Of a stretch of DNA of 64,000 bases, positions 1 through 14,500 are shown piece after piece; the first letter of the stretch is position 1; every line of letters begins with the position of its first letter. Source of the DNA: Crotophaga sulcirostris (Eukaryota; Chordata; Aves; Cuculiformes; Crotophagidae); contig VYZB01000209.1 of assembly GCA_013397455.1 (NCBI GenBank), positions 471,417 through 535,416 of the forward strand, in the 5' to 3' direction. A model generated the notes under the pieces. It saw only the letters and a list, made by a program, of their open reading frames with translations, did not search any database and was not told the DNA's origin. The position numbers and the translations under genes were made by a program.

Positions 1-2437
1 AAAAAACAGCTTGAGAGTTTGCTTATGCAATAGAAAAAACCAAACCAAAACCCACACTCATTTGTCTCTCTCTTAGATATTCCATACAATATTTTAACCT
101 GGGGGAGAGAGGAAATGGATGATCCATATGCTTAAAAAAAAAGGACAAATCTGACTGCTCATTATCTAGTACCCTTACTGTTTTAAAGAGTTCACAGCTT
201 TCTACTGAACTCAAACCACAGAGAAAACGACAAAAAAAATCCAAACAAAAAAAAAAAAGCATTAAAACCCACTCTGAAAGATCTTGTTTAACAGTGTTTT
301 TTTCTGAGATTTGTTGCATGCCTTCCCAATTTCCCATGTTTTGTACTTCTCCTAAACTGAATGGGGTGCTATTCATTGGCTCATGGAGTGAGTCTGCACA
401 GGTATCTCTGAAATTTTATGCCTCGCACCTCTACCAGAAACCTTGCCATGCACATAAGACTTTTCCTCTCTTCTTGAAGGCCACCATGTACGCGTGCCCA
501 ACCCAAGACCCCAAACACTGAAACCAAGCTATGGAGTCAGAGGTCCTCAAGCAAAAACTTTCCTTCTGCTTCCTGCCCTGTCCCAAACTCCCCAAGGTAC
601 TTCATTTCTGACCTTTAGTGTCAGAATCTTGCTTTGTTACGTTTGTACAAGCTCAGAAGAAAAAAACCCAGACACTGCCAAAATGGTAGCATAGTTCAAA
701 TGGGAGGCAGGAGAGAAAACAAGAGACAGGCAAATGTATAAGGAAACAATGCCATAATACTAGCTGGCACAAAAGTAGAACATTAGCACTCTAGAAATTA
801 GTGTGTTTTTCACAAGCATCAAATGCTCCTTTGATCTATTTGTACCTCAACCTCAAAAAATACCCAGGCTGAAGAGATTTTAATTCTCTTCATCTTTACT
901 TCATTTCATTCACTTGATTTCTGCAGTATCATTCTCCAGACACTTCTGTAAGAGGGACCACCTTCATCGTTATATAAACCAGTGGACTTAGCTGAGAAAC
1001 CACACAGCAGTTGGCATTGCCGCCTCCTGACCCAGCACTCAGGTGTGCATGCTCACAGGCTGCTGCACTGCAGTCGCAGATGCTCCCAATGCAACAGGGA
1101 ACACTGCAAACACGACAGCAGAGTCTGCTGTTGTGGCACATAAAACCTTCAAGTTCCCTCTTTTAAATTCGGCTGTGTCAGCACAATGCTGGTGCATGAG
1201 AATGGAAGCCCTCGTGACACACCACTTGCCTCTTGTATGAGGTGAGACAATAAACAGATGGAAATTTTGTACCACTGCTCAGAGTTACTATCGATGCTGT
1301 CATACATAAAGGAAAAAATACAAGCAAATACTTCCACATGTACTTTGTACAAATTGATCATTCCAGTTTCTATATTCAGTAGGACTTCAAGTTAAAATAT
1401 TTTAATTTAAAAATATTTCGTAATGTTAGTTTTATTTAGGAAGCAGAGAAACAGTGTGAGCTGGCAGAGGACTAATTGCTCTGCCAGGAACCCTTCCCAT
1501 GCATCCAGAAAACAAAAAAACTCCATTTTACATCACAAAAATCAATAAATATCATGTCCAAGATAATTTCTACATAGTTTACCTTCATCTACCTCATAAT
1601 ATTGCTCCTTTTGGTGGTTCTAACATGCTATTTCAGCATTAAAGACATCTTTGTATCCAGAGACAGGCAGACACCGTTTAGCAACAAGAAAATCTAGATA
1701 CTATTTTTATTACTGTGTTGCAATTCTGGGTGATCCTTTATGTATTATCTTTTTGGGTTTAAAAATAATGCATTTATCAATGTGAATTAATGCAAATTTA
1801 GAAGAGCTCTAGAGAACAAATGAAAATTCAAAAATATCCACATCACTCTCACTTTACGCAGGTCAGTTTTGCAATATTATTGCCTGTTACCCTGGTATCC
1901 AAGTTGCTCACTATCTTTAGTGTCTCATCCTCCCACAATAAACAGAATTATTTCTCAGAAAATAAGAAAGGGGAGAACTGAGGAAAAGAGTAAAGAAATC
2001 ACTCAACAGCACACAGGAAATCTAAGAGCAGATTTAATGCTCATCTTATACACTGGGTTACTTTTTTGTTTTGCTTCATTATAATAAAAAGTGTTCTGCT
2101 TCCACACCCTACTTTCTTTGCAAAGCTGAACCAACTACTTATGGCTACTAATAACATAGCATTCCTATTTCATATCCAAGGTAACCCAAGGGATTTTAAT
2201 GACATAGTAAATTTGATAAGGCAGCCTGGGAACTGCACTGGTAAGTGCTATGCACATGCTTAGTGTTCACAATACAATTAGGATACAGTTAGCTGTTTTG
2301 AGTCTTTTTCAGAGGGAAACCAGCCTGAAGTCTATCTGATACTTAATTTTCATCTGAAGGACACAGTATTTTTTAACTTTAAAACGCCATTTTCTGTCCA
2401 TATAAATTTAAGCTGAACCAAAAGAATAACCAAATAC
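1..2437 (-). other. PATJ: PATJ intron after exon 19 (partial)
   Basis: AT-rich intronic sequence downstream of the last PATJ exon in the window. The next expected exon (a linker after PDZ5) was not recognised here, so it probably lies left of position 1. I see only short A-runs and chance open frames, with no repeat or RNA gene that I can name. Confidence 0.7.
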
Positions 2438-2557
2438 CTGTGGTGCTTCAAGTATTATTGAGAAATTCATGTTATCTATTGGTTCTGGAGATCCGTGGTT
2501 GGTTTTAATGTTGCTGGAATCCACACTGTGCATGTTCTCCTCCTCTCTGCTTTCTCC
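2438..2557 (-). CDS. PATJ: PATJ exon 19: linker after PDZ5
   Basis: The exon has 120 nt (40 codons, residues 768-807, phase 0 at both ends). An acceptor ...TTTCTTAG precedes GGAGAAAGC and the donor is CAG|GTATTT. It encodes an acidic, serine-rich linker ending in IILEAPQ; the human linker at this place ends in a similar LILEAPK, and the rest is poorly conserved. The 913-bp intron 2558-3470 separates it from exon 18, and I see nothing else in that intron. Confidence 0.88.
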
Positions 2558-5500
2558 CTAAGAAAGGCAATCAAAATGATGAGTCAGGAAAATAAACAAA
2601 AAGCACTCCCCATTTTTCTATAAACTAAAAGGGAGAGGTAGAAACAGCCATTAGAAAAGAAAAGAAATGGGAAAAAGTAAGAGAACTATAAAAAAGGGAA
2701 ATCATAAATGCAGAAGATGAAGACAACAGCTTTTATTCTTTTAAGATGTTAGTACAGATACAGTAAAAAGCAGACATATGTGTAGGAAAGCGACAAATAC
2801 AGGGTTATGAACAATGTAATATCACTTTTTAGAAAGGGAAAGAATATATTTAACAGCCTTTCCACATTCCTATTTCACCACTCCTCTACCAGTTTGAATT
2901 ACAAGCTCTTTCTATTAGATGGTGCTTTACTTTAATTAATTTTGCCTGGGTGCCCTTGATGAACAATACAGCAGTGTTCTCAAATAAACTGCTGTCTGTT
3001 CCAAAGCTCTGATTCTAGAAAAAGGAAATTCTACTTGAATTTACAGTCTTGACTTCAAACAGATTAAGTTTCTTTGATGTAGTGGAGCTCAAGCAAGCAC
3101 TTAGCAGTGTCTCAGAGTGAAAGAGACTTCAGCACATATTTTATTTCCTGAACTGCTTGAACCATGGTACACCTATGCACAGGGCCAGTGCACATAGGTT
3201 AGCCCAGACATGCCTTCTGATGCCATGTGGATATTCTTTCAGGAGGAACTTGAGAACATTAATTTTCCAGTCAGAACTTCTGGACATTGAGTAGCCCATT
3301 CGCCAGCAATCCAGAATTTCTGGGCATGCTGAGGTGTATGCACAGCAACCCAGTTGCTTCCCACTTGCATACATACCTCTACCCTGAACTTTCACCCCAC
3401 CCCAAACACAGCAACCCAGTCTGCACACATCACAGAATCAAAGAGAAAGGAAGTTAAAATGAGTCCTTACCACCAAAGGCTTGCAGATTCCGAGAGAAAC
3501 TGTACCCGGGGGCACAGACTTCAGCACTCCCACTGCCTCTGCCAAGGTGGCACTGTGCAGACATGCCTCATTTACAAACACCAAGCGGTCACCTGGGGAA
3601 AGCTCCCCCCCTCGTTCGGCCACCCCGCCGGCCACCAGCGAACTGATCACAATGGCTGTTCTTGTTGGATCCAAGGGATCCTGAGGAAAGAAAAAAAAGC
3701 CCCTAGAAAGGTTAGATGGAGTATGGAAAGAGCATTTAAGCATGTTCATCACATCTTCCAACCTGAAGCTTGCAGAGGTGTTCAAAAGCACTGCCTACTG
3801 ACATTGCCCAGGCTTACTGCTTACAAAAAGAAAGGTGTGCAGTAGGAAGATACATCACTTGCCTAATCCATTAAAAATTTTAAGATCTGAAAGCTGACTG
3901 ATGCCCTGCCTGCCCTCCTCTTACACACAGAGAAACAAACGGACAGGCCAACCTGCAAATAGAAAACAACACTGGCACTTTTCCACAAGCCTCCATCCAG
4001 TCTGTTATGTGCTAATGTTACACAAAATAACCATTCTGCATGCTATTCAAGGGCTTCTGGCAGCAAAACTGCTGTTAAAAGAAATCATTGCAAGATTAGA
4101 AATTCAATTAAAAATATTATTAAATTAAAATTAAAAAGTAAACCCCAAACACTGAAAAAAATAGCAGTACACATTTTCTATGTTACTGCAGTATTCCTGC
4201 TTTGTCAAATCTGCATGGCAATTTACAAAAGACATTTTCTCCACCACTGTAGTGAGTACAAAGCAATGTGAAACATAAAATATTATACACGTTGGAGAGG
4301 CTGTAAACTGATGCAAAGATATTCACTTCACTTTTTTTTTTTCCCCCAGTATTAGCCATTGCATTGGTTTCATGTACCATTTCTATCACCTATCCAGCCA
4401 TTTAAAAATTCAACCTCAATCTGAAAGGATCACAACTTATTATACAGCAGCAGAAAGAGAAACAAAGCAAATTAATGAGGTAGGGGGATTTTGTTTCTTT
4501 GTTGGTTTTCCTTTTTTTTTTTTAAAGATTAGAATTAGCCTTTCTCCCCCTTGCAAAGGGCTTATAAAGTTCAGAAATGCTCCTTGTATGCACCAGGTCC
4601 TCAAAATGCATAATCATGTTCCATTTTTCCCCTCAGGACTTGCATCTTATTCAGGGTACCGGAGGAATAAAAAAAAAAAAGGGGGCAAAATTCAAATTAG
4701 AAAGACCACCATGAATTCAGCACTTCAGTGTTAATTTGAAAAACAGGAATGCTTTTTTAACTCTTTATTTTTACATAACCATACATTGCTTTTCCAAGTG
4801 AACATTTTTTTAAGGTATGTGCAAACATATGATGCAATGAATGTACTGTCTGTAATTGGCTGAAGCTAGAGACTGAAATTAAGAGTTCTGCAGGAAGAGC
4901 CGTGCTGAAGCTGAATTCAATGCATACTACTGCTAATTTTCTCCTGTTCCACTGTTTGATCCTGCTGGTTTATAACCTTCCCAAACACTGGGTATTTGCA
5001 TTGCACAGAAGAGGCTTCCACGCCAGCATCCTGTCTTGGTACCCATGGGCAGCCACCTCCCCCTGCTGCAGTGGTTCTCTGCCTGCTGAACCCAGGCCAC
5101 CCTGCTGGGGCCGGCGGTGCCCGCGCAGCGCGGGGGAAAGGCTTTCAGGCGCTCCAAAGCGCGAGCCATCCACGTTCTGCGCACGCTTTGGAAATTCTTA
5201 GAAACAAAACTAATCCAAATCCAGGAAGCCCAGAAGAAGAACACAAAGGATTCCAAGATGTGAAAAGGAGGCTTTGCTTTAAGTGTGTTGAATTTGGAAA
5301 ATGTAAAGTTACTGCTGCCCTTTGGGTAGATTCAGCCTTGCCGACAAAACCACACACCTCACCATCCTGGTGACAGCTGACCACAGAACAAACACCCTGT
5401 TCAACACAGAATTTTGAGATGGTTTTAATTTTTTGGGTTCGCTCCAATGCAAAATAAAAATAACCTTTTGGACTTCTTTGCAAAACCAGGATCATGTCGA

Positions 5501-8500
5501 GACAGCCATTTTCAAGCAAGTAAGGCACTGTTCCCACTAGGAAGGCTTTGCTAATAGAACTAAAGCAGCAAGTTTTCCTATCATGGGCTCATCTTGCCAT
5601 GGCAAGGTTTATGCCGGTTCCCTAAATGGGTGAACGCTCTCTCAGCAAAACTACACCTTTGCTGACATAACAGCTTTTATAATATGACTGTTGCTGGCTT
5701 AGCTATACTGATAAATAAAATGAACAAAACAAAACCAACACTCATCCGTACCCATGCAGATAAGCTGACAAAAATTTGCAAGTGAATGACTGGCCCAGTA
5801 ATTATGGCCCTGGCTGAGAATGGGGGAGAACCAGGTTCCAGTCCCTGCTCTGTCTGATCCAAAGCTGCTTTTTGTTGGGTTGCAGATCAGAACCACTTAA
5901 GTAAGACACGTGAATCTCACAACTCACTGCTTCTATGCAGATATTCAAGGTCAGTGGTCTAACTACCACATTTTGGGTGAGAAACAGTCCTGTTTCAACT
6001 TCAGTTTTCACTGTAATGAAAACAACTTGGCTTCAATAGAACATCATGTTCTGGTGAATTTATCTGAAAAAGTGTTCCAACCAGCTCTAACCCTCATGCT
6101 AAAATGAAGAGTTCCTGCAAACACACACAGCTCCTATGCAGGAAAGTTTTGAGAGTAACACAGCTATCATTGCTACTTTTCAACATGCACGAGCATAAAC
6201 CAGATATTGGAATTGCTTCACAAAGAGCAGCAGCAGCAGAAACCTTAAAAAAGGGGCCCATGTTAAGAAACACTGATCAGGCAAATATGAAACACTGGTT
6301 ATAATTACACTGCTGCTTTCAAGCAGAGGGAGCTATTGTACAGGAAGAGAAGAGCAATACAAACTAAAAAGGGACAGGGCTAAGCCTGCTGTAAAACCCT
6401 GAGTGTTTGCCACCAGTGACTGTGAATTGCAATGTGAAGGCCTTGAGGAATACAACAAAAGCCACACAAGAAGATACAGACCCACTGAATTTCAAGGTGC
6501 AATCATTAATACATATTCTCTACAATTTAACATGAAGGTGATTGCAACAGTGGATTGCACGTGTTTTTTCTTACCAAAACAAAAGGAACAATGTTTTTTG
6601 TAAATCTTACTTTAGGATTTACATTCAAACATAAACGCACCCTAAAGAACAACACCTACTGAAACAAGACAGCAAACACTGATTTCAGTCACATCTTGTA
6701 AATGGTGAGTGCAACTGGTGGGTTGGTGTCCTGTTTTTGAAAGAAAGCAGTGCTAGCAGTAGGCTGAAAAACAGATTCTTACCTTCTCTACTAACCACAA
6801 AAGGCAAGTTTACTCCCACAGTGCCCTGACAGACTTTGAGGCCACCTCCACACTAACAGACCAGCTAGAGCCATTCGAGGTGAAAAAACAGCACTCACTG
6901 TGGGGCTGCACACCCACCTGAAGGCTCTTGATTCATGTTACTTGGCTCGCGTTAAGCCAGATAATATTAACTTTTAGTCACTACCAGTCAGGACCAGATT
7001 TCAGACTCTGCTTTAAAGTGAAAGGCTCATTTACTTGGATGGAGTTTACAGGTTGGGAAGAAACTCCCTCCCCAAACCCAGAGCTAAGATGTTGCTGTAA
7101 TGGTACTCAGCTGGAATACAGAAGTGACTCAACTTCAATAGTTCAAGAAATTACTGCATTACTTGGCATTACAACAGAGGGAGCGTGCACAGGACAGCCC
7201 CCTGCAATTCGGTGACCTTATAACAGGTATGAACTGGGCTTGGTCCATTTAAAGAAGAACTTTTAACTTCAGTTTACTGAAGGATTCCTTTACATAAATG
7301 AATCATTTATGAACAATGAGGAAAGGAATCAGACAGCAAAGTAAGGCTATGAGGAGACAAACTCACTTAACTCACAAGCACTGACACAAATTCTCTTTCT
7401 AAAAAAGCATTACACATAAAAAGAAATTGCCACTGAATAAAGGGTGAAAGCTGACCACTGCCATGCACCAGCAGCAGCCCTGGATGCTGGCCTCCAGGTA
7501 ACCCTTTGAGGAACTCGTGTGTTGTAGCTGTTGTCTTTTCCTTTGTACTCGAGCCAGACATAGAGTATATGAACTTGTCTAAAATAGTCACAATTTATTC
7601 ATACTTAGCACACCATATATTTAACTATGTTGAACCATAGGTTTTCCCTTCCCCTCTACTGCTCCTCATCAAAATCCACAAATGTTTCCTGGAGCCCAGG
7701 TGTCAAATTTTTCTTCTTATTTTCAGAGCCTCATTTGTTCTGGATTCATTTAGCAGTGCAAAGAGTCAAGCAGGGGCCACTGCAGTTGCTGCCTCTGGGA
7801 TCCCTGGATTCAGAGCAGTATGAAATCTCTTAAAAAACTGAGCTCTGCTAAAACATTAAGAGTCCCAGGAGCACGGAGTTAACAGAGCCCTATGTGCAAC
7901 GATGCTGGAGCGAGTGAGTTCATTGTGGCTTCAAGTGAGGGATTCCAGCTTTCCATGGGCATCAAAGACTCGGCTATCAGAGGTCTGCAGGAAGCACACC
8001 GAGATACATGACCAGCACAGCATACTTCTGCCCATCACAGTGGAAAACTGAAATGACAACAGCCGGCCGACTGTTCCATTGTCCTTCCCAGCCGCGAGGG
8101 CTCTGCGGCGGCCAGGAGAGGGACCCCAGCCCGGCCCCCCCGAGCGCAGGAGGCTGGAGCTGCAGCTCCAGTGGATGTCAGCAGCTACCGCGTTTTCTGG
8201 GGTTTTGTTTGTGTTTGTCTTTTTTTAAGGGCTCCTACGACAATGTAAGACAACGCTGCGGGTGACTGACATGCACTGTGCAAAGTCACTCTCACTTAGT
8301 TACAGGCTATATTAGTTTTGGCATCACTTGAGCTCTAAATTCAGCCAGCCTGACTTCCTAGAATATTTCAGCTTTCTTCAAGCAACAAACTGCCTGCTGC
8401 CACAAAAACACTCCTCTGAAAACACACATCAAAAATAGCATGGCAAAGAATCCCAAAAGAAACAGTTTGAAACTTCGTACCAATTTTGATTTATCTGAAC

Positions 8501-11500
8501 GATTTTACAAGTGCCAATTTGTATGCTGCAGGTTTTTGCGAGAGAGCCAAAACAAACACATGTTAGAGCTCAGAGGTCAGAGCAGCCCAGCTTCATTACA
8601 TTTTGCATGGGACCACTTCCAGGTCTAACATACATATCCATATTTAAAACTCTTCAATTTGCAAGTGAATAAGATACCAGACTGAAAGACTCCGAAATAC
8701 AACACTGTAACATACTGTACAAGGAATACACAGGCTTCAATCATTAAAAGGACCAAATGTGGTTTATGTTCATCTTACTATGGTGTAAACAAAGGCAGGA
8801 CTGCGCACAAAGTCCTTTACCTGTACGCACAGTATTGTCAAGTTACAATACTTGTCTGTGTCCCGTTCCCTTTGCAGAGCCCCCTCCACACACACCCCCA
8901 TGTCAATTGGATCCAAGCGTCAAGAATGAGAAGAAACCTGCAGCCTTTTCAAAGGCACTAAGTACTTCCCGACAGAAGGAGAACAGAGGAAGAGCCAGCT
9001 GTGAGTGAGGTCCAATTCCCTCCTTATGGTGGCCTCAATTTAGTATTGAGACTCAAGGTCCAAATCTTCTGTTCATTCACTCCAACATATTTACTGGAGT
9101 TGGCCTTAGGAACTGCTAAAGGTACTCTAAAGCCTGAAAAAACATCCCTGAGAAAGTGCTCAACTAGTCTTTGTTGGATCCACTGCACGGGCAAGCAGAC
9201 TGCAATTCAAAGCATTTAAGAGCTGTTTCTGCCTCTTCCAGTCGTGTTAGATTGCAGTCAGCAGGACCACTTAGGAAGAGCCTGCACAATGCATAGCCTC
9301 TGGCTGTACCAAAGAAAAACTACAGGCTGATGTGCTGAAGTAATACAAACTTAAATAGAGAACAGTATTAAAAGGAAGAATGCTGAACTTTTTTGTGATG
9401 TAAGGCAAAACACGGGAAATAAAACATAAGTATTTATTGATCTGCAGTGAGGGAATAAAACAATGAATTTCAGAAGCTCCAGTGTGCAGCCAACATTAAT
9501 CAAAACTTCCGTTGTGGGAAATGTCAGCAAAGAAACAGGATTTCACAGAGAAATAAAACAAAAAACAAAACAACACATACAGAGCCACACCCAAAGGAGG
9601 AGAGAGAACAGCAAAGTAAGAGTAGGTGGCACAATGGGTTTCCATCTAAGAGCTGAAATGGTGTCAGTCTCTTACAGCAAGAATGAACACAGTGGCCAGC
9701 AGTGACTCCAGCCCACACGGGTCTGGCAGAGCCGGCGAGCGCTCTGCAGCTCATCTGCTGCGGGAGAGGGATACGCAGCAGGTAGGTGGGACAGAAGTGC
9801 CTCCAGGGGATGATCAAAAGAAAAAAGATCTTACACACTAGTGCTATTCTCAAATAAAAAGATCAAAGACAGGCACTGACTATGGCAGTTTCGAAAGTGT
9901 CACTGTGCAGTGGACTCAGGTGCATGTCACTATCTTTTAATTTATCAAACTCCTCAATCAACCTAAGGTTTCATTCGCCTTTCATATTTGCTCTCCACAG
10001 AGCTAAAGTCACAGGAATTACATTCACTGGGCTCCCATTTTATATCTTATACTTTGTCAGACTTGCCAGCTCCAGAATGCTGACTACAGGGAAAAGCCAA
10101 AGAGATAAGGAAAAAAAAAAAACCCTGAACTCATAAGGAAAGGGAGGAAAGCCACTCTGTGATGAGATAAAGGACAGAGATGTGGGGGAAAAAAGAAAAA
10201 AATATCGATGAGCCAAGGGAAAAAGTACAAATGGTATCACTAACGCAACCCACACTCAGTGGTCCTAACACATATTCTGGATTTGATGAGTTTTAAGCTT
10301 CAAACTATCCCAGCACTAAAAATCCATGAAGACAACCCAGCAGGAACTTCTACAAGTTAGGTGTGTTGGCCTCAGCACTATTAACAGTCTGTGGTGACTG
10401 TATGTGCCTTTGGGCAAACCAGAGCTCTCTGCATGGAGAGCTTGCATCATAAACAGCAAACATGAATTATGGAAAATTTGCTACAGAAAAAGCTGCAAAA
10501 GAAAAGTGAGGAGACAGTACAGGCTGTTTTTTTGCAACAAGGATCTGCAAACAGTGACTTGGCCCAAAGAAGACTTCAGACAGTATGGATGGTGAAGAAT
10601 ACAGAACAACAGGCAAAAAGGTTGCAGATAATTTCAAGACTACTGCAAAACACAGTAAAGAACAGAAAGAAAACCTCCAAGTGCAATAGCACTATTGGAT
10701 TTGGGGTGCACCATCTTCTAGAAGGGTGAGGTATTAAGAAAACAGAGTACCTCATAACTCCCACAAGTTTTCAGAATTCTTCATGCTTATCCATCAACAG
10801 GAATATACACCTCAGACCTCCATGGTTCAGAACTGACTCAGAGCTGGCTGGGCTGAGTTTTCACAGGCCCATTGTTCCACTGCCTCCATGTGCTCACTGA
10901 AAGACTAGTGCAGCTTTTAGATAAGCAGTTTCCTCCAGTCTCATCTATATTATCTTATCCTTGCTGAGATTTGCCAAGAGTTTAACAGAAAATCTAGCTT
11001 TGTCAGTTTTGTCCTTTTAAATTTTCACCTTCTCTCAGAGGCAGAAGACATCTGTGGAATAATAACAAATTTCTTTGCTTTAGGTTCTTTTGTTTTTATT
11101 AAAAGCTATTCTTCCTAGCAGGAAATGAAAAATAACCACCAGATTGGTAGAATTTGGGGGAACAGGGAAAACATTTCTAAAGGTTAATAATAATACCGCT
11201 TAGCATTTATTTCAACGATATGCAACAAACCGAAGAAAAACAGATGTTCTCAGTAATGCTCCAGTTTCTCTGCAAGCTCAGGTATTGCCCAGAGCACCGG
11301 CTGCTGCAGCTCACAAAGGCAGGAGGGCAGCCCCGAGGAGCTGCTGCTCTGCTCCATGCATGAGATTCGCTCCTGACTCACTGCAAGTCAGACTGCTGCG
11401 CCCCCGCAAGCCCAGCATCAGGACATACCCAAGCCCTAACGTGGCTTTCTGCGTCCCAGTTCTCCAGCTCCTCCATCTCAGCAAGCTGTGTATCTGTATC

Positions 11501-14500
11501 TCATGCTGAGATACACAGTCTCTTTGATTTCTTATTAAAGTGGTTTCTGGTCTCCCAATGTTTTTGGTACAGGCGCACTGAGGTTTTAGAAACCATTAAT
11601 CATGAACACCCTAGAAACTTTAGCAGGAATGTGCTCAGTTGCATTCACCAGCTCTTCAGTCCTGAAAAGTAGTATTTAAGCTGAACTCCAAGAGAATTTG
11701 TTTCAAAAAGCTACACTGAATTGAATTCGTGACACACTATTAAGAATTATTTTACAAATGAAGCAGCTTAATATGATTTAAAGGATGCAGAACTTTCCCA
11801 TAGGGGGAGAGAAGCAAATCCTCCGTGAGATGAGTACCAACACAGTTGGTACTGAGGCTTACAGAACTTTGATGTTAATGAATGTGGATGGGTTGTAGAG
11901 ATGGGAGAAAAGCTGCCTTTATCAGTTTTCCCAGTACCAAGCTGATAGCCATTGTAAAATTGCTTTTTAATACAGCTGCGCAGCTTTTCCCAGTAAGCCA
12001 CAGGTTTGCATCACATGATCAGGTGAAAGTGTGCTTAACAAGGATGTGAATATGCTTCTTTGTTCATAACAAACTTATCACAAGACAGACAAAGCTCAAA
12101 TTATCACAAGAGGGCAAACATTTAGTCAGCAACATGTCAAAGCATTCTTGCCTGCATGTCACCGTTGGAACAGTCCAAAAAAGAAAAAAATTACAATATA
12201 GTTGAATACCACTTTCTACAAGTAAGAAGTCAGTTTGCTTCTTTGTAACTCTACATCTGGACCTTGTTTGTTTGGGGCATAAAGAAAAGAGAAAAGATAT
12301 TTGGAGACACTTAAATTGCTTCACTTCCTGCCGTGAATGACTATGCAGTGATTTAGTTATAAAAAAGAAAACAATTGTTTCCCATGCTCCCTGGGAGAAG
12401 GACAAAACATAACCTGCTGAATGTGCAGCAGAAAAGACTTCAGTTCAACAGCAAGAAAAAAATGCTAATGATAATAAAGATAACCCCAGGAATAAGGTGG
12501 CTGTGGAGTTCCTACTGCTTCACTACAGTAACAGCCCGTTACACACTGACCCAGGCTGAGGAAGACAGGCACACTTCATGCTGTTTCAGGTCTGGGCAAA
12601 ATGAAGCTCTTAACAGTGTTGAAATGCCTGCTACTGCTTCCTTGGATGGGTAGATATTTACAACTACATTAGCAAAGACCACTTGGAGCAGGGAAACCCA
12701 TGAGCTCCTACAGCCCCACGGGTCTATATGGCAGCCGGGTGCTCTGCAAAAGCAGCCAGGCACTGGGGAGGTACCATTCCAACACAGAGGAATAGGAACA
12801 GCATCTCACAGCCATTCCTAAGAGCTATGTAAAATGTCACCCCTTTCTATTCCAACCCTCGCCCTCTCCAGTTTCACACACTTTATGAGAGCTGCTTTAA
12901 AATACTCTGACTTCAAAGCACAGTAAATTAAGCTCCACATAAAGTCCATTCAGCTTTTTGTTTAATTCGATAAAAGCTCATCAGACCATTCAAGTTGCCT
13001 TCTGGTCAATACTGCGTCAAGAAATCTGCAATTCAGCTACCTGTGTTTTTTCCAATATTTCTGTAAAACATCACTGACAGAATCTGCTGGCCTGCACGCA
13101 TCAGGTCTTTGGGAAACAGTATTTCAGGGCCACTCAAAGTACCTTTTATACTATTGTGGTCTCTTTTTCTCTAGAAGTCTACAACTTCTGTGATTTTTCT
13201 TTCCTCTGGCTCTAATTCTCTGGGATCACTATCATTTTTATACAGCATGTCCTCTGTTTTAACCTGATGACATAACTGTGCCCTCTTCCATTTTCATTTC
13301 TTTCTAAGAAAAGGATTGGTCTCACTAACAACGCCTTAGCTCTTCACTTGCTGGTTAGGAGGTTTAGCTTCAGGCTAGAAAAAGTTACTGTTAAGCTAGA
13401 TACTTTCACATCTATTGACAAAGAACAATAAATATGCTTACTGCAGCTTCTTGCATCACAGATTATCCCAAAGCCCTCTACCGAGCACTGGGTCCCTCAC
13501 TCACCATCAAAACATACTCACCGCTAAGTGTGCCAGCAACACTACATAAAAGTTAGTTAAGAGGTGAAAAAGAGAGCAACTTCTCCAAGTGAAGTCACAA
13601 GGAAATTAAGGGAGGTAGAGTATAATACTTCACAGAGAAGTTGGCCAGAAGACCAAGCAGCACACCTTTTTAATGGCCGAAAGGGGGGCAGGGTCTCTGC
13701 TCAGGACAGAATCCCCATCGGTGCCAGGCTGCTCCTCAGGGCTCTGCTGAGCACCGCGCGTTACCAGCTGCAGAACGCGCGACGCGTGCTGAGCCTGCCG
13801 GCGTGGCTGCTGCTGCGCCTCCTTCTGCAGGCTTTCCATCTCAGTGTTACTGAAGAGCTCTGACAAGATCCCAGCACAGTGGTGACAATAGAAAAATACG
13901 CAGAGATTTCATTTTAAGACCTCTCCAATGTTTCTTGTTTAAATAAGTCATTGTACTGGGAGACGAAACCAATCATTTCAAGAATACACAGGATCAGCCT
14001 ACGCGTGCTCCTCCCCTCTCACCAGGTATTGACATTGCTAGCAAAGCAGGGGTTTCAAAGATTATAAGATTTCCTACCAACCACATAATTACAAACTAGA
14101 ACATTCAGCAAGGAGGAAAAAAGCCTTTTTTATACGTTGTGATCAGGGGAAGCTGAACAGTACCCTATATAAATACAGCCCTTATACAGGAAAAGGGCAA
14201 TTCTACTCTAGTTCTCTAATAGCATCTGAAAGTTTTAGGAACAGGCCTTTCAAGAGGATCCTACTCAAAAAATGAAGTGGCTCAGTTTTAAGTATTTAAA
14301 TCCCCAAAGACAGAGAAAATAAAATACAGAACAATGTAGAAATACTATTGATTATGCATAATTGGTATAATTAATTTGTAATTAGTTCATGAAAATATAT
14401 AGGCATTGGAATTATGCTTGTACATTTCTGGGAATATCATGCAAGTCACTTGGGATATGTTTATCACTTGATAGATGAAACATTATTAGAAAGACAGCCC

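Noticed and set aside
4902..5537. Overlapping frames up to 130 codons around a GC-rich patch
   Set aside because: They lie in PATJ intron 17 without recognisable motifs. Several overlap in opposite strands, which is typical of low-stop GC-rich sequence.
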